Of a stretch of DNA of 64,000 nucleotides, positions 26,383 through 35,168 are shown one piece after another. The position numbers and the translations under genes were made by a program. Origin of the DNA: Castellaniella sp034675905 (lineage in GTDB: Bacteria; Pseudomonadota; Gammaproteobacteria; Burkholderiales; Burkholderiaceae_B); the NCBI RefSeq assembly GCF_034675905.1, contig NZ_JAUCCV010000002.1, positions 372,001 through 436,000 on the forward strand, written 5' to 3'. The stretch's first letter is position 1; every line of letters begins with the position of its first letter. The notes beneath the pieces are model-generated. The model saw nothing but the letters and a program-made list of their open reading frames with translations, was not told the DNA's origin and made no database searches.

Positions 26383-27441
26383 CTAGGCAGTCTGGGCGGT
26401 ATCGCCCGGCGGGGACGAGGGCGACCGACTGCGCAACGCATCCAGACGCTGGATGGTGCCTTGCAGCAGGCCGTTGAGCACGGCTTCACGGGCACGCTGC
26501 AGCGCCTGTCCGTAGGCATAGGTATCGGCCGAGCCGTGGCTCTTGATGACGATGCCGCGCAAGCCCAGCAATGCTGCGCCATTGTAGCGACGATTGTCGA
26601 CCCGGGAGCGGAAGCGCCGCAACACGGGGGTGGCCACCAGGCCAGCCGCCATGGTGAAGGGTGTGCGACGGAATTCCTCGCGCATCATGGTGCCGATCAT
26701 CCGCGCCAGGCCTTCGACCGATTTCAACACGACGTTGCCGACGAAGCCGTCGCAGACGACCACATCCACCGTGCCTTTGAAAATATCGTCGCCTTCGACG
26801 TTGCCATAGAAATTCAATCCGCTGGCACGCAACAGATCCGCCGCCTGTTTGACGACCTCGTTGCCCTTGATGAGTTCTTCGCCGATATTGAGCAGGCCCA
26901 CCGAAGGCTGGGTTTGCCGGTCGACCGCCGACACCAGGGCCGCTCCCATCAGGCCGAACTGCAGCAGATGGTCGGCGGAACAGTCGACATTGGCCCCCAG
27001 ATCCAGCACGGTGGTCGCCCCGCCCTTTTGATTGGGCAATGCGGTCGCGATGGCGGGACGGTCAATGCCATCCAGCGTTTTCAGGACATAACGGGAAATC
27101 GCCATCCAGGCGCCGGTATTGCCGGCAGACACAGCCGCATCGGCCCGACCGTCCTTGACGGCCTGAGCCGCCACGCGCATGGACGAATCCTTCTTGCGAC
27201 GCAAGGCGATCTCGACCGAGTCGTGCATGGTGACGACTTCGGAGGCATGCAGGATGTCGAACTGGCCTGCCGACACCACATGCTGCGCCAGCATCGGACG
27301 AATCAGGGATTCATCCCCCACCAGCAGGCAGCGGGTATCCGGGTATGCCTGGGCGAACGCCACCGCTGCCGGTACAGTAACGGGCAGGCCGTGGTCGCCG
27401 CCCATGCAATCGATGGCGACGGTAAGAGCGTAATCTGGCAT
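26383..27441 (-). CDS. plsX: Phosphate acyltransferase PlsX
   Basis: Peripheral membrane enzyme (352 aa) converting acyl-ACP to acyl-phosphate for phospholipid synthesis. Family features include TVAIDCMGGDHGLPVTVPAA at the N terminus, VSAGNTGAWMAISRY, LDLGANVDCSADHLLQF and the GFVGNVVLKSVEGLARM segment. A Pro/Ser-rich tail of about 15 residues follows the conserved core. It sits between rpmF and fabH, as in most proteobacteria. Confidence 0.97.
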   Translation of the reverse strand: MPDYALTVAIDCMGGDHGLPVTVPAAVAFAQAYPDTRCLLVGDESLIRPMLAQHVVSAGQFDILHASEVVTMHDSVEIALRRKKDSSMRVAAQAVKDGRADAAVSAGNTGAWMAISRYVLKTLDGIDRPAIATALPNQKGGATTVLDLGANVDCSADHLLQFGLMGAALVSAVDRQTQPSVGLLNIGEELIKGNEVVKQAADLLRASGLNFYGNVEGDDIFKGTVDVVVCDGFVGNVVLKSVEGLARMIGTMMREEFRRTPFTMAAGLVATPVLRRFRSRVDNRRYNGAALLGLRGIVIKSHGSADTYAYGQALQRAREAVLNGLLQGTIQRLDALRSRSPSSPPGDTAQTA

Positions 27442-27469
27442 TGAGCGCGATGAAAACCGAAGCGCCGGA

Positions 27470-27652
27470 TTACTCGTCGTTCTTGGTCTTCAGGACCTTG
27501 CGGCCGCGATACACGCCATTGGGGCTGATGTGGTGACGCAGATGCAGTTCACCGGTGGTCGGTTCGATCGCCGTCGCCGGCGTCGTCAGAAAATCGTGTG
27601 AACGATGCATGCCGCGCTTGGACGGACTCTTTTTGTTTTGCTGGACAGCCAT
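27470..27652 (-). CDS. rpmF: 50S ribosomal protein L32
   Basis: Small basic ribosomal protein (60 aa). The start AVQQNKKSPSKRGMHRSHDFL and the HHISPNGVYRGRKVL segment are characteristic; the zinc-binding cysteines of some L32 proteins are absent, which is normal for this lineage. The ATG at 27652 has an AGGAG eight nt upstream. It lies between yceD and plsX, as in E. coli. Confidence 0.97.
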   Translation of the reverse strand: MAVQQNKKSPSKRGMHRSHDFLTTPATAIEPTTGELHLRHHISPNGVYRGRKVLKTKNDE

Positions 27653-27674
27653 GGTGACTCCTGTGATCGGGGCC

Positions 27675-27692
27675 GCTTATTTTAGAATAAGC
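27675..27692 (-). other. Small perfect hairpin between yceD and rpmF
   Basis: GCTTATT-TTAG-AATAAGC is a perfect 7-bp inverted repeat 22 nt upstream of the rpmF start. It is AT-rich and has no T run, so it is not a terminator; it may be an RNA-processing or operator site separating yceD from rpmF. Confidence 0.35.
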
Positions 27693-27717
27693 ACGAGCCC
27701 GCGTGTTAAATGGTGAT

Positions 27718-28224
27718 TCAGTGTTTCCTGAGCTGTTCAAGAACAGCAAAGGGCGAAGGTTTGGCCTCGTCCCGGGGTTCCGGCTCATCAGCCGCCTCGG
27801 GGCAAACGTCATGCCGGGGTGCATAAGGCAGAGCCAGAATCAGTTCGTCTTCGATCAGCGCCAGAACGTCCAGTTGCCGATCAGCGACCAGGTATTCGAC
27901 ATCCGAGCCTTCTCCTGCGGTTTCCAGCGCATCCAAGGCGTCGAGCTGAGCCTGATTCCTGACGAGCCCGACCGTATTGGCTACCTGCAACGGCAGCACG
28001 AACGACCCCAGACACCGCTGACAAATCAATCGCACGGATCCTTGCGCCTGCACATTCAACCACAGCCGCCCGGTACCTGCATCCCGACGCCCGGCGACAC
28101 GCCAGGCGATTTCAGTATCCTGAGGCGCCGGCAGGCCCTGACACAAACGGGTGAACTCAAAAGCCGCCCGACTGCCTTCCAGCACCCGCCCAGCCCCCGA
28201 GAACTCCAAGGCATCGACGACCAT
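27718..28224 (-). CDS. yceD: YceD/DUF177 family protein (23S rRNA accumulation)
   Basis: 168-aa member of the DUF177 family, conserved directly upstream of rpmF in proteobacteria; in E. coli it is required for normal 23S rRNA accumulation. The diagnostic CQRCLGSF motif is near residue 88 and an acidic region (EDELILALPYAPRHDVCP) closes the domain. A D/E/P-rich tail follows. It is the first gene of the yceD-rpmF-plsX-fab operon and is divergent from maf. Confidence 0.9.
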   Translation of the reverse strand: MVVDALEFSGAGRVLEGSRAAFEFTRLCQGLPAPQDTEIAWRVAGRRDAGTGRLWLNVQAQGSVRLICQRCLGSFVLPLQVANTVGLVRNQAQLDALDALETAGEGSDVEYLVADRQLDVLALIEDELILALPYAPRHDVCPEAADEPEPRDEAKPSPFAVLEQLRKH

Positions 28225-28338
28225 GAATTCTGACTTCCGGGAAAACTCTAGATTTTACTTGGCATCTGCAAACGAAGTCAATTTCGGCTTGAATGCAGCG
28301 GCGCAGTACACTGCCGGCTCTTACTGACCGACTCCATC

Positions 28339-28926
28339 ATGACACTCATCCTGGCTTCCAGCTCTGTGTATCGGCGCGAATTATTGCAACGCCTGCAGCT
28401 GCCCTTTCAGTGCCACTCACCGGATATCGACGAGCGCCCGCTGCCAGGCGAGCTTCCCCAAGACATGGCATGCCGGCTGGCGCAGGAAAAGGCGGAGCGC
28501 GTGCTGCGGGACCATCCCGGCGCCCTGGTGATCGGATCCGACCAGGTCGCCGTCTGCGACGGCCAGGCCATCGGCAAGCCCGGCGCCCACGAAGCCGCCC
28601 GCGCCCAATTGCAACGCTTCAGCGGGCGCGAGGTGCATTTCCATACCGCGGTATGCATCACCGACGGGCGGCGGACGCAACAGGATGAAGTCACGACGCT
28701 CTGCGAATTCCTGCCCCTGAGCGCCGCCCAGATCGAGCACTATCTGCGCACGGAACAGCCGTATGATACGGCAGGCAGCGCCAAGGCCGAGGCCCTGGGC
28801 ATCGCCTTGATGGCGCGCATGCGCAGCGATGATCCGACCGCCCTGATCGGCCTGCCTCTGATCGCCGTATGCCGCATGCTGCGCGCCTTCGGCCTGGACC
28901 CCCTGCAACCCGCCCCATCGATCTGA
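28339..28926 (+). CDS. maf: Maf-family nucleotide pyrophosphatase (YceF-like)
   Basis: Cytosolic Maf/YceF house-cleaning enzyme (195 aa) that hydrolyses non-canonical or modified nucleoside triphosphates. The N-terminal LILASSSVYRRELLQRL, the SDQVAVCDGQAIGKP active-site segment and the YDTAGSAKAEALGIAL strand are conserved. The YceF subgroup prefers m7GTP. It is divergent from yceD across a 114-nt spacer, the same neighbourhood as in enterobacteria. Confidence 0.93.
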   Translation: MTLILASSSVYRRELLQRLQLPFQCHSPDIDERPLPGELPQDMACRLAQEKAERVLRDHPGALVIGSDQVAVCDGQAIGKPGAHEAARAQLQRFSGREVHFHTAVCITDGRRTQQDEVTTLCEFLPLSAAQIEHYLRTEQPYDTAGSAKAEALGIALMARMRSDDPTALIGLPLIAVCRMLRAFGLDPLQPAPSI

Positions 28927-28931
28927 TACCC

Positions 28932-29639
28932 ATGACCATTCTGCACCTTATCCCCGTCGGCCTGGGCGAATCCGCCCCCGATGGCTGGCTGCCCCGAGCC
29001 GCCCAGGAAATCACATCGCAACTGCGCTATTTCATCGCTGAAAACGCAAAATCGGCACGCGCATTCCTGAAGCTGATCGGGACGCAGCTTCCGCTGCAGG
29101 ACATCACCATCCACACCCTGAAGGCCGACAGCACGCCGCAGGACATCGACAGCTGGCTGAACGCAGTGCCCGCTGATCAGGATCTGGGGCTGGTGTCCGA
29201 AGCCGGTTGCCCGGCGGTGGCGGACCCAGGGGCTCTGGTGGTCGCGCAGGCGCATGCACGCGGCCTGCGCGTACAGCCGTGGACAGGGCCGTCTTCGATC
29301 ATGCTGGGCCTGATGGGCAGCGGCCTGCAGGGCCAGCGTTTTGCCTTCCACGGATATGCGCCGGTGAAGGCGCACGAACGCGACGCACACCTGCGCGCTT
29401 GGGAATCTGCATCGCACAAGCAGCAGCAGACGCAGATTCTGATCGAGACGCCTTACCGCAACGGGGCGATGTTCGATGCCTTGCTGCACACGCTGCGCGA
29501 CACCACGCGGCTGTGCATCGCCAGCGCGCTGACGTGCACGGACGAATCGGTCCAGACACGCACGGTAGCCCAATGGCGCAAGGCGGGGGCGCCGGACTTC
29601 GACAAGAAGCCGACGCTGTTCCTGTTTCTGGCCAGCTGA
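28932..29639 (+). CDS. RsmI-like SAM-dependent methyltransferase (short)
   Basis: Tetrapyrrole-methylase-fold enzyme (235 aa) related to RsmI, the 16S rRNA ribose methyltransferase. The sequence TILHLIPVGLGESAP, the SAM-site region LVSEAGCPAVADPGALVV and GPSSIMLGLMGSGLQGQRFAFHGY resemble RsmI, but the protein is about 50 residues shorter and the N-terminal glycine-rich loop is altered. ATG 28932 lies 5 nt after maf; earlier in-frame codons are inside maf. This is probably the second, uncharacterised RsmI-type paralogue found next to maf in betaproteobacteria; its substrate is unknown. Confidence 0.8.
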   Translation: MTILHLIPVGLGESAPDGWLPRAAQEITSQLRYFIAENAKSARAFLKLIGTQLPLQDITIHTLKADSTPQDIDSWLNAVPADQDLGLVSEAGCPAVADPGALVVAQAHARGLRVQPWTGPSSIMLGLMGSGLQGQRFAFHGYAPVKAHERDAHLRAWESASHKQQQTQILIETPYRNGAMFDALLHTLRDTTRLCIASALTCTDESVQTRTVAQWRKAGAPDFDKKPTLFLFLAS

Positions 29640-30386
29640 TCAGACGACCCGGGCGCGGATCCAGGACTGCATATCGGCGACGGTATTGACCAGCGCCGTA
29701 GGCTGCGCGGATTCCAGCAAAGAGGCGCGATGCGCGCCGTAGGACACGGCTAGGCTGTCGATATCGGCGGCCTTGGCCATCAACACGTCGTGCGTGGTGT
29801 CACCCACCATCAACACCGCATCTGCAGCCAGATCCAGCTCAAGCAGCAATTGTTCCAGCATGTCGGGATCCGGCTTGCCGCGGGCTTCATCCACTGTGCG
29901 GGTCGCCTGGAACAGACCCTGCAGGCCCAGGCGATCAATCGAGGTATCCAGACCCCGGCGGCTTTTGCCGGTGGCGACGGCCAGCACGACGCCCCGCGCA
30001 TGCAGGTCGCGCAACAGCTGCGCCTGCCCTTCGAACAGATGCATATCGGCCAGCAGATGCATGAAATGAGCCTTGTAGCGTTCTGCAAACGCGTCGGCCT
30101 GGTCGGCCCGCAACTCGGGCACCAGCTGATGCAAGGCTGCTTGCAGGGACAGACCGATCACCCACCCTGCTTGTTCGCGGGTGGGCTCACGCAAGCCCAA
30201 GTCGCGGCAGGCGCCCAGCAGCGCGCCAACGATGTGATGAGTGGAATCCAGCAGGGTGCCGTCCCAGTCGAAGACCACCGCCCGGTATGGGGCGCGGCCG
30301 GCTTCTGGTGCAAAAGGCGAGGCTGCGGAAGCCGGGACCGGCATTTCCAGGGGCGAGTTCTGTGTCATATCGTCCATTGAAGTCAT
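29640..30386 (-). CDS. HAD-family phosphatase, phosphoglycolate phosphatase-like
   Basis: Haloacid-dehalogenase superfamily phosphatase (248 aa). Motif I is VVFDWDGTLLDS, motif II VAVATGK, and motif III/IV the K in RGKPDPDML and GDTTHDVLMAKAAD. The helical cap fits the Gph/PpaX group, but the substrate cannot be assigned. ATG 30386 forms an ATGA overlap with the rluC stop; the 35 residues before the core (Pro/Ala-rich) are not conserved, so a later start is possible. Its stop abuts that of the convergent methyltransferase. Confidence 0.85.
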   Translation of the reverse strand: MTSMDDMTQNSPLEMPVPASAASPFAPEAGRAPYRAVVFDWDGTLLDSTHHIVGALLGACRDLGLREPTREQAGWVIGLSLQAALHQLVPELRADQADAFAERYKAHFMHLLADMHLFEGQAQLLRDLHARGVVLAVATGKSRRGLDTSIDRLGLQGLFQATRTVDEARGKPDPDMLEQLLLELDLAADAVLMVGDTTHDVLMAKAADIDSLAVSYGAHRASLLESAQPTALVNTVADMQSWIRARVV

Positions 30387-31339
30387 GTCTGGCTGTCCAG
30401 GCGGTCCAGCAGCGCCTGACAAGCAGGCGGCAAGGGCGCTTCCAGCGTCAGCAGTTCGCCTGTGATCGGATGGGGAATCTCCAGCCGGCAAGCGTGCAGG
30501 AACATGCGCCGAAAGCCTTGGGCGAACAAGGCGGCGCGAACGTCGTCCGGGCCGTATTTTTCATCCCCGGCAATGGGATGCCCCTGGGATGCCAGATGCA
30601 CCCGGATCTGATGCGTCCGGCCGGTCCGCAACTCGGCATCCAGCAGGGAATAGGCGCCGCCATAGCGGCGTTTCAGCGTGATGATGGTGTGGGCAGGCTT
30701 GCCCAGCGCATCGACCCGCACGCGGCGTTCGCCGCCCGGGGTCAGGTATTTCAATAACGGCAGCCGGATGTGCTGGCGGTCATTGACCCAATCCCCCACC
30801 ACCAGCGCCAGGTAATGCTTGCGGCCCAGACTGTTGCGCATCATGTCATGCAGGGCCAGCAGGGCCTTGCGGCTGCGGGCGATCATCAGTGCGCCGGACG
30901 TTTCCCGATCCAGCCGGTGAGCCAATTCCAGCAGCCGCTCGTCCGGGCGCGCCGAGCGCAATTGTTCGATCACGCCGAAGGACACACCGCTGCCGCCATG
31001 CACGGCGACGCCCGCCGGCTTATCGATGACCAGCAGATGGTCGTCCTCGTATAAGAGGGGGAAAGTTGCCGCCGGCGCAACCGGCCGAGCGGCGGGGTCG
31101 GGCAGCCGCAAGGGCGGAATACGCACCACGTCGCCGATCTGCAGCCGGGTATCCGCACGGCAGCGCCCTTTGTTGATGCGCACCTGTCCGTCGCGGATCG
31201 CTTTATACAGGTGGCTCTTCGGCACGCCCTTGGCCTGGCGCAACAGAAAGTTATCCAGCCGCTGCCCTGCCGATTCGCTGTCTACGACCACCTGACGCAC
31301 GGCCGGTTGACGGTCGGGTGAAACATCTATTTTGCGCAT
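30383..31339 (-). CDS. rluC: 23S rRNA pseudouridine synthase RluC-like
   Basis: RluA-family pseudouridine synthase (318 aa), probably modifying 23S rRNA. An N-terminal S4 RNA-binding domain (GQRLDNFLLRQAKGVPKSHLYKAIRDGQVRINKGR) precedes the catalytic domain with the active aspartate in HRLDRETSGALMIAR and the late motif RTHQIRVHLASQGHPIAGDEKYG. I start it at ATG 31339; ATG 31354 (five residues longer) is also possible. It is divergent from rne, a conserved arrangement (rne-rluC). Confidence 0.92.
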   Translation of the reverse strand: MRKIDVSPDRQPAVRQVVVDSESAGQRLDNFLLRQAKGVPKSHLYKAIRDGQVRINKGRCRADTRLQIGDVVRIPPLRLPDPAARPVAPAATFPLLYEDDHLLVIDKPAGVAVHGGSGVSFGVIEQLRSARPDERLLELAHRLDRETSGALMIARSRKALLALHDMMRNSLGRKHYLALVVGDWVNDRQHIRLPLLKYLTPGGERRVRVDALGKPAHTIITLKRRYGGAYSLLDAELRTGRTHQIRVHLASQGHPIAGDEKYGPDDVRAALFAQGFRRMFLHACRLEIPHPITGELLTLEAPLPPACQALLDRLDSQT

Positions 31340-31353
31340 AGGGAAAAGCGGCA

Positions 31354-31359
31354 TATAAT
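31354..31359 (+). promoter_or_regulatory. rne: Putative -10 box of the rne promoter
   Basis: TATAAT lies just upstream of the rluC coding start on the opposite strand, with TTTGCG at 31331-31336 as a weak -35 at 17-nt spacing. Transcription from here would give a leader of roughly 450 nt before the rne ATG. Confidence 0.5.
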
Positions 31360-31364
31360 CACAA

Positions 31365-31814
31365 CAGCCTATAGAGGCCGAAAACCGCCAGACGTAGAGA
31401 CGCAAAGGATGCGCTCCGCCCGGCTGCAGGGACACCATTGTACTGCCTGGGTTTCGGTTTCTGGGTCCTTGGTCGCCGGTTCTGTCCAGGTTGTACTGTC
31501 TGCTGTTTCATACCAAACAGGAAAATCGACAAACCGCGTGCGACGCTGCAGGTTTCTGCTCGCTCTTCCGCACCGATCGCCGCCCAGCGTGCGTTCGCCG
31601 TTCCCAGCAACTCTTTGTCAACCACAACCGTGCCCTTGACCTCCCTGCTGCCAGAACCTCGCGCCTACCAGCGCGCCGTGCCACTCTTACCGGAGACTGG
31701 CGCGGTCTAATCACGCCCGCAGCCACCTCCCCCCGCAGACTGCCGCATTGCATACCGAGTGACCCGTGGTCGTGCGCCGAATCCGGCGCACCCTGACAAC
31801 GGAGAAACCCACTC
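31365..31814 (+). promoter_or_regulatory. Long 5' leader of rne
   Basis: A stretch of about 450 nt between rluC and rne without a credible gene. It has several pyrimidine-rich blocks and GGTTT/CTGGGT repeats near 31440-31490. A perfect hairpin GTGCGCCG-AATC-CGGCGCAC (31772-31791) lies just before the GGAG ribosome-binding site. In E. coli the long rne leader is the sensor through which RNase E controls its own mRNA; a similar role here is inference from position and length. Confidence 0.5.
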
Positions 31815-34745
31815 ATGAAACGCATGCTGTTCAATGCGACGCACCAAGAAGAACTACGCGTCGCCATTGTCGATGGACAGAAACTCATCGACCTGGACAT
31901 TGAAACCGCCGGGCGCGAACAGCGCAAAGGCAATATCTATAAAGGGGTCATCACCCGTATCGAACCGGGCCTCGAAGCCTGCTTCGTCAGCTACGGCGAA
32001 GAACGTCACGGCTTCCTGCCCTTCAAGGAAGTCGCACGCACCTACTTCAAGGAAGGCGTGGACGTGCGCACCGCGCGCATCCAGGATGCACTGGCCGAAG
32101 GCCAGGAACTCATCATCCAGGTCGAAAAGGAAGAACGCGGCAATAAAGGCGCGGCCCTGACAACCTTCATTTCCCTGGCAGGCCGCTATCTGGTCCTGAT
32201 GCCCAACAACCCGCGGGGCGGCGGCGTCTCGCGCCGGGTCGAAGGCGAAGACCGCCAGGAACTGCGCGACACCATGGACCAGCTGGATATCCCGGCCGGC
32301 ATGAGCATGATCGCGCGCACGGCCGGCATCGGTCGCAGCGTCGAAGAACTGCAATGGGACCTGAATTACCTGATGCAGCTCTGGACCGCCATCGACGGCG
32401 CGGCTCGTGAAAACAAGGCTCCGATCCTGATCTATCTGGAGTCCAGCCTGGTCATCCGCGCCATCCGCGACTATTTCTCGCCGGAAATCGGCGAGATCCT
32501 GATCGACACGGACGATATCCACGACCAGGCCTTGGCCTTCATGAGCGTGGTCATGCCCGACAACGTCAATCGCGTGAAACGTTACCGCGACGACGTGCCG
32601 CTGTTTTCCCGCTTCCAGATCGAGCACCAGATCGAAACGGCTTACTCCCGCACGGTCACGCTGCCGTCGGGCGGCGCCATCGTCATCGATCACACCGAAG
32701 CCCTGGTGGCGGTGGACGTCAACTCGGCCCGCTCCACCCGAGGCGCCGACATCGAGGAAACCGCGCTGCGCACCAACGTGGAAGCCGCCGACGAAGTCGC
32801 CCGCCAGCTACGCCTGCGCGACCTGGGCGGCCTGATCGTGATCGACTTCATCGACATGGAAGAAGGCAAGAACCAGCGCGCTGTCGAACAACGCCTGCGC
32901 GACGCCCTGCACTTCGACCGCGCCCGCGTCCAGATGGGCAAGATCTCGCGCTTCGGCCTGATGGAACTGTCCCGCCAGCGCCTGCGTCCGGCCCTGAACG
33001 AGGGTTCTCACGTCACCTGCCCGCGCTGCACCGGCACCGGCGTGATCCGCGACGCCGAATCCAGCGCCCTGCATGTGCTGCGCCTGCTGCAAGAAGAAGC
33101 CATGAAAGAAGGCACGGCTGCTCTGCACGCCCAGGTGCCGGTCGACGTGGCCACGTTCCTGCTGAACGAGAAACGCCGCGACATCGGCCAGATCGAATCC
33201 CGCCTGAAGGTCAATCTGGTCCTGATCCCGAACAAATCGCTGGAAACGCCGCATCACCACATCGAGCGGCTGCGACACGACGATCCGCGTCTGGACGACA
33301 ATAAAACCAGCTTCGAACTGGCCCAGGAACCGGAAGACAAGGTCGTCTGGCAACCCAACAAGGCCCAGGAAACCAAAGCCCGTCCGGAAGCCCTGGTCAA
33401 GAGCATCCAACCGGCTCAGCCGGCGCCGCATCACGTCGAGCGTCCCGCCAAGACCGCTGCGCCTGCACCCGCCGCCGCCGCATCGGGCGGGGGGCTGTTC
33501 AAGCGCATCCTGTCCTGGCTCACTGGCACGAGCGCCACGCCGGCTGCCGCGACGGAATCCACAGCCGCCAGCCCGGCACGCCGCGAAGACGAGAGCCGCC
33601 GCCGTGGCGGCGCATCCAACCGCCATGGCCGCCGCTCCGAATCGCGCGGCAATGGCCGCAATGATCGCCATGGCCGCGCAGACAAGGCCGAATCCTCGGA
33701 TCGCACCGAACGCGGCGAAAAGTCCGCTGACAACCGGACGTCTCAACGACGTGAACGCAACGCCGACGACCGTGCCGCCCAGGCTGCCAAGCCGGTGGCG
33801 CCAGCCGCCGATGCGCCCCAGGACGCCGCCGAGCCGCGCCGTGGCCGCAGCCGCCGTGGTCGTGGCCGCAGCCGCACCGAAGACGCACAGGATCAAACCG
33901 CGCTGGATACGGTGGAACTGACCGCTGCCGCCGCCACGCTTGTGTCGGCTCAAGAACCTGCAAACATCCCCGCCGCGGCGCCTGCCGATCACGACTTCCC
34001 CGTCCACTCGGCGTCTGCCGATGCGGAAGCGGATGCCGTGGCCGGCCCGGCCGTCGATATCGATGGCGATGCCGGTCTGGATAGCCCGGATCCGGAACGC
34101 AAGCGCCGTCGTCGTCGCGGCCGTCGCGGTCGCCGCACCGGCGAGGGCTCGGAAACCGCAGTCAGCGCCGATACGCTGGATGCCGCCGAATCCGACACCA
34201 GCGATATCGAAACGCACGAAACGCCCCGCTTCGATCCCGAAGCCCTGGACGCAGAACAGTCCGGACAACAGGACTCCCCTGCCGTTCCGGCGCCCCTCGT
34301 CGCTGAAGCGCAGCCCGAAACCGACGCCACCTTGACGCAGCCTGCCGTCTCCCGCAGCACGGCGCCCGTCGTCATTCCCGTGCCGGCGCCGGTGGTGGAT
34401 GCCGAGGTGGTGGAAACCGAGGACGCCCCTGCGTTGGAGGCGGCTCCCGAACCCGTCGCCGCAGTACCGGTGATTCCGGCAGAAATCGCAGCAACGCCGG
34501 CGCTTGCCGCCGAGCCGCTGCCGACTCCCCAGGTTCCTGCTGACGATCAAACGCCCAGCAGCCACCCCATCGTCCTGCCGTCGATCGATGACTCTCTGCG
34601 CGCCGCCGGCATGCAGTTGATCGAAACACAGGCCGCTACGGCATCAGCGGCCCCTCTGGCGCCACCCAAGCCCCTGGGCCGCGCACGCAAGTCCGCAGCC
34701 AAACTGCAGGATGAACCCCTGCAACAGGTGGAAACCTCGCACTGA
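31815..34745 (+). CDS. rne: Ribonuclease E
   Basis: Endoribonuclease (976 aa) that initiates mRNA decay and processes rRNA and tRNA, the core of the degradosome. The N-terminal half holds the S1 domain (about 35-120, GNIYKGVITRIEPGLEACFV), the catalytic DNase-I-like region with VDVNSARSTRG and IDFIDMEEGKNQ, and the zinc link CPRCTGTG. The C-terminal half is disordered: Ala/Pro-rich, with arginine-rich blocks (RRGRSRRGRGR, KRRRRRGRRGRR) for RNA binding and acidic spacers. GGAG lies ten nt before ATG 31815. The tail is long but typical of betaproteobacterial RNase E. Confidence 0.97.
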   Translation: MKRMLFNATHQEELRVAIVDGQKLIDLDIETAGREQRKGNIYKGVITRIEPGLEACFVSYGEERHGFLPFKEVARTYFKEGVDVRTARIQDALAEGQELIIQVEKEERGNKGAALTTFISLAGRYLVLMPNNPRGGGVSRRVEGEDRQELRDTMDQLDIPAGMSMIARTAGIGRSVEELQWDLNYLMQLWTAIDGAARENKAPILIYLESSLVIRAIRDYFSPEIGEILIDTDDIHDQALAFMSVVMPDNVNRVKRYRDDVPLFSRFQIEHQIETAYSRTVTLPSGGAIVIDHTEALVAVDVNSARSTRGADIEETALRTNVEAADEVARQLRLRDLGGLIVIDFIDMEEGKNQRAVEQRLRDALHFDRARVQMGKISRFGLMELSRQRLRPALNEGSHVTCPRCTGTGVIRDAESSALHVLRLLQEEAMKEGTAALHAQVPVDVATFLLNEKRRDIGQIESRLKVNLVLIPNKSLETPHHHIERLRHDDPRLDDNKTSFELAQEPEDKVVWQPNKAQETKARPEALVKSIQPAQPAPHHVERPAKTAAPAPAAAASGGGLFKRILSWLTGTSATPAAATESTAASPARREDESRRRGGASNRHGRRSESRGNGRNDRHGRADKAESSDRTERGEKSADNRTSQRRERNADDRAAQAAKPVAPAADAPQDAAEPRRGRSRRGRGRSRTEDAQDQTALDTVELTAAAATLVSAQEPANIPAAAPADHDFPVHSASADAEADAVAGPAVDIDGDAGLDSPDPERKRRRRRGRRGRRTGEGSETAVSADTLDAAESDTSDIETHETPRFDPEALDAEQSGQQDSPAVPAPLVAEAQPETDATLTQPAVSRSTAPVVIPVPAPVVDAEVVETEDAPALEAAPEPVAAVPVIPAEIAATPALAAEPLPTPQVPADDQTPSSHPIVLPSIDDSLRAAGMQLIETQAATASAAPLAPPKPLGRARKSAAKLQDEPLQQVETSH

Positions 34746-34787
34746 TGCCAGTGTGATCGGCCGCCCCTGACGGGGCGGGCCGAATAC

Positions 34788-34823
34788 AAAAAACCCGACG
34801 TCTGAACAGACGCCGGGTTTTTT
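34788..34823. terminator. Bidirectional terminator between rne and mdtI
   Basis: AAAAAACCCGACGTCTG, a short loop, and AGACGCCGGGTTTTTT form a GC stem flanked by A6 and T6 runs, so it can end both rne (plus) and the mdtJI transcript (minus), whose genes converge here. Confidence 0.88.
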
Positions 34824-34832
34824 GTTGTCTTG

Positions 34833-35165
34833 TCAGTGCGAGAGTTTCAACAGCACCACGCCGGACACGATGCTGGCGATGCCCAGCCAACCCAGGCGGC
34901 CAAGCCGCTGCCTGAACAGCACCAGGCCGGAAATGGCGGTCAATACGATACCCATGCCGCCCCACAAGGCATAGGCAATGGACAGATCTATGCCTTTGAC
35001 CGCTTGCGACAAGGCGGTGAACGAGACCAGGATGCTGGCGATGCCCAGCATGCCCAGGGCACGCCGACGAAAGCCGTCTGAATATTTGATGAAGACATTG
35101 GCTGCGACCTCCAGCACGATGGCGGCCGCCATAAAGACATAATGAATGAATTCGGCATGTTGCAT
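34833..35165 (-). CDS. mdtI: Spermidine export SMR protein MdtI
   Basis: Four-helix small multidrug resistance protein (110 aa). The N-terminal AAIVLEVAANVFIKYSDGFRRR with the membrane-embedded glutamate and the SQAVKGIDLSIAYALWGGMGIV helix closely resemble E. coli MdtI, which with MdtJ exports spermidine. It follows mdtJ after 3 nt. The complex needs both subunits, and both are present. Confidence 0.88.
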   Translation of the reverse strand: MQHAEFIHYVFMAAAIVLEVAANVFIKYSDGFRRRALGMLGIASILVSFTALSQAVKGIDLSIAYALWGGMGIVLTAISGLVLFRQRLGRLGWLGIASIVSGVVLLKLSH

Positions 35166-35168
35166 GGC

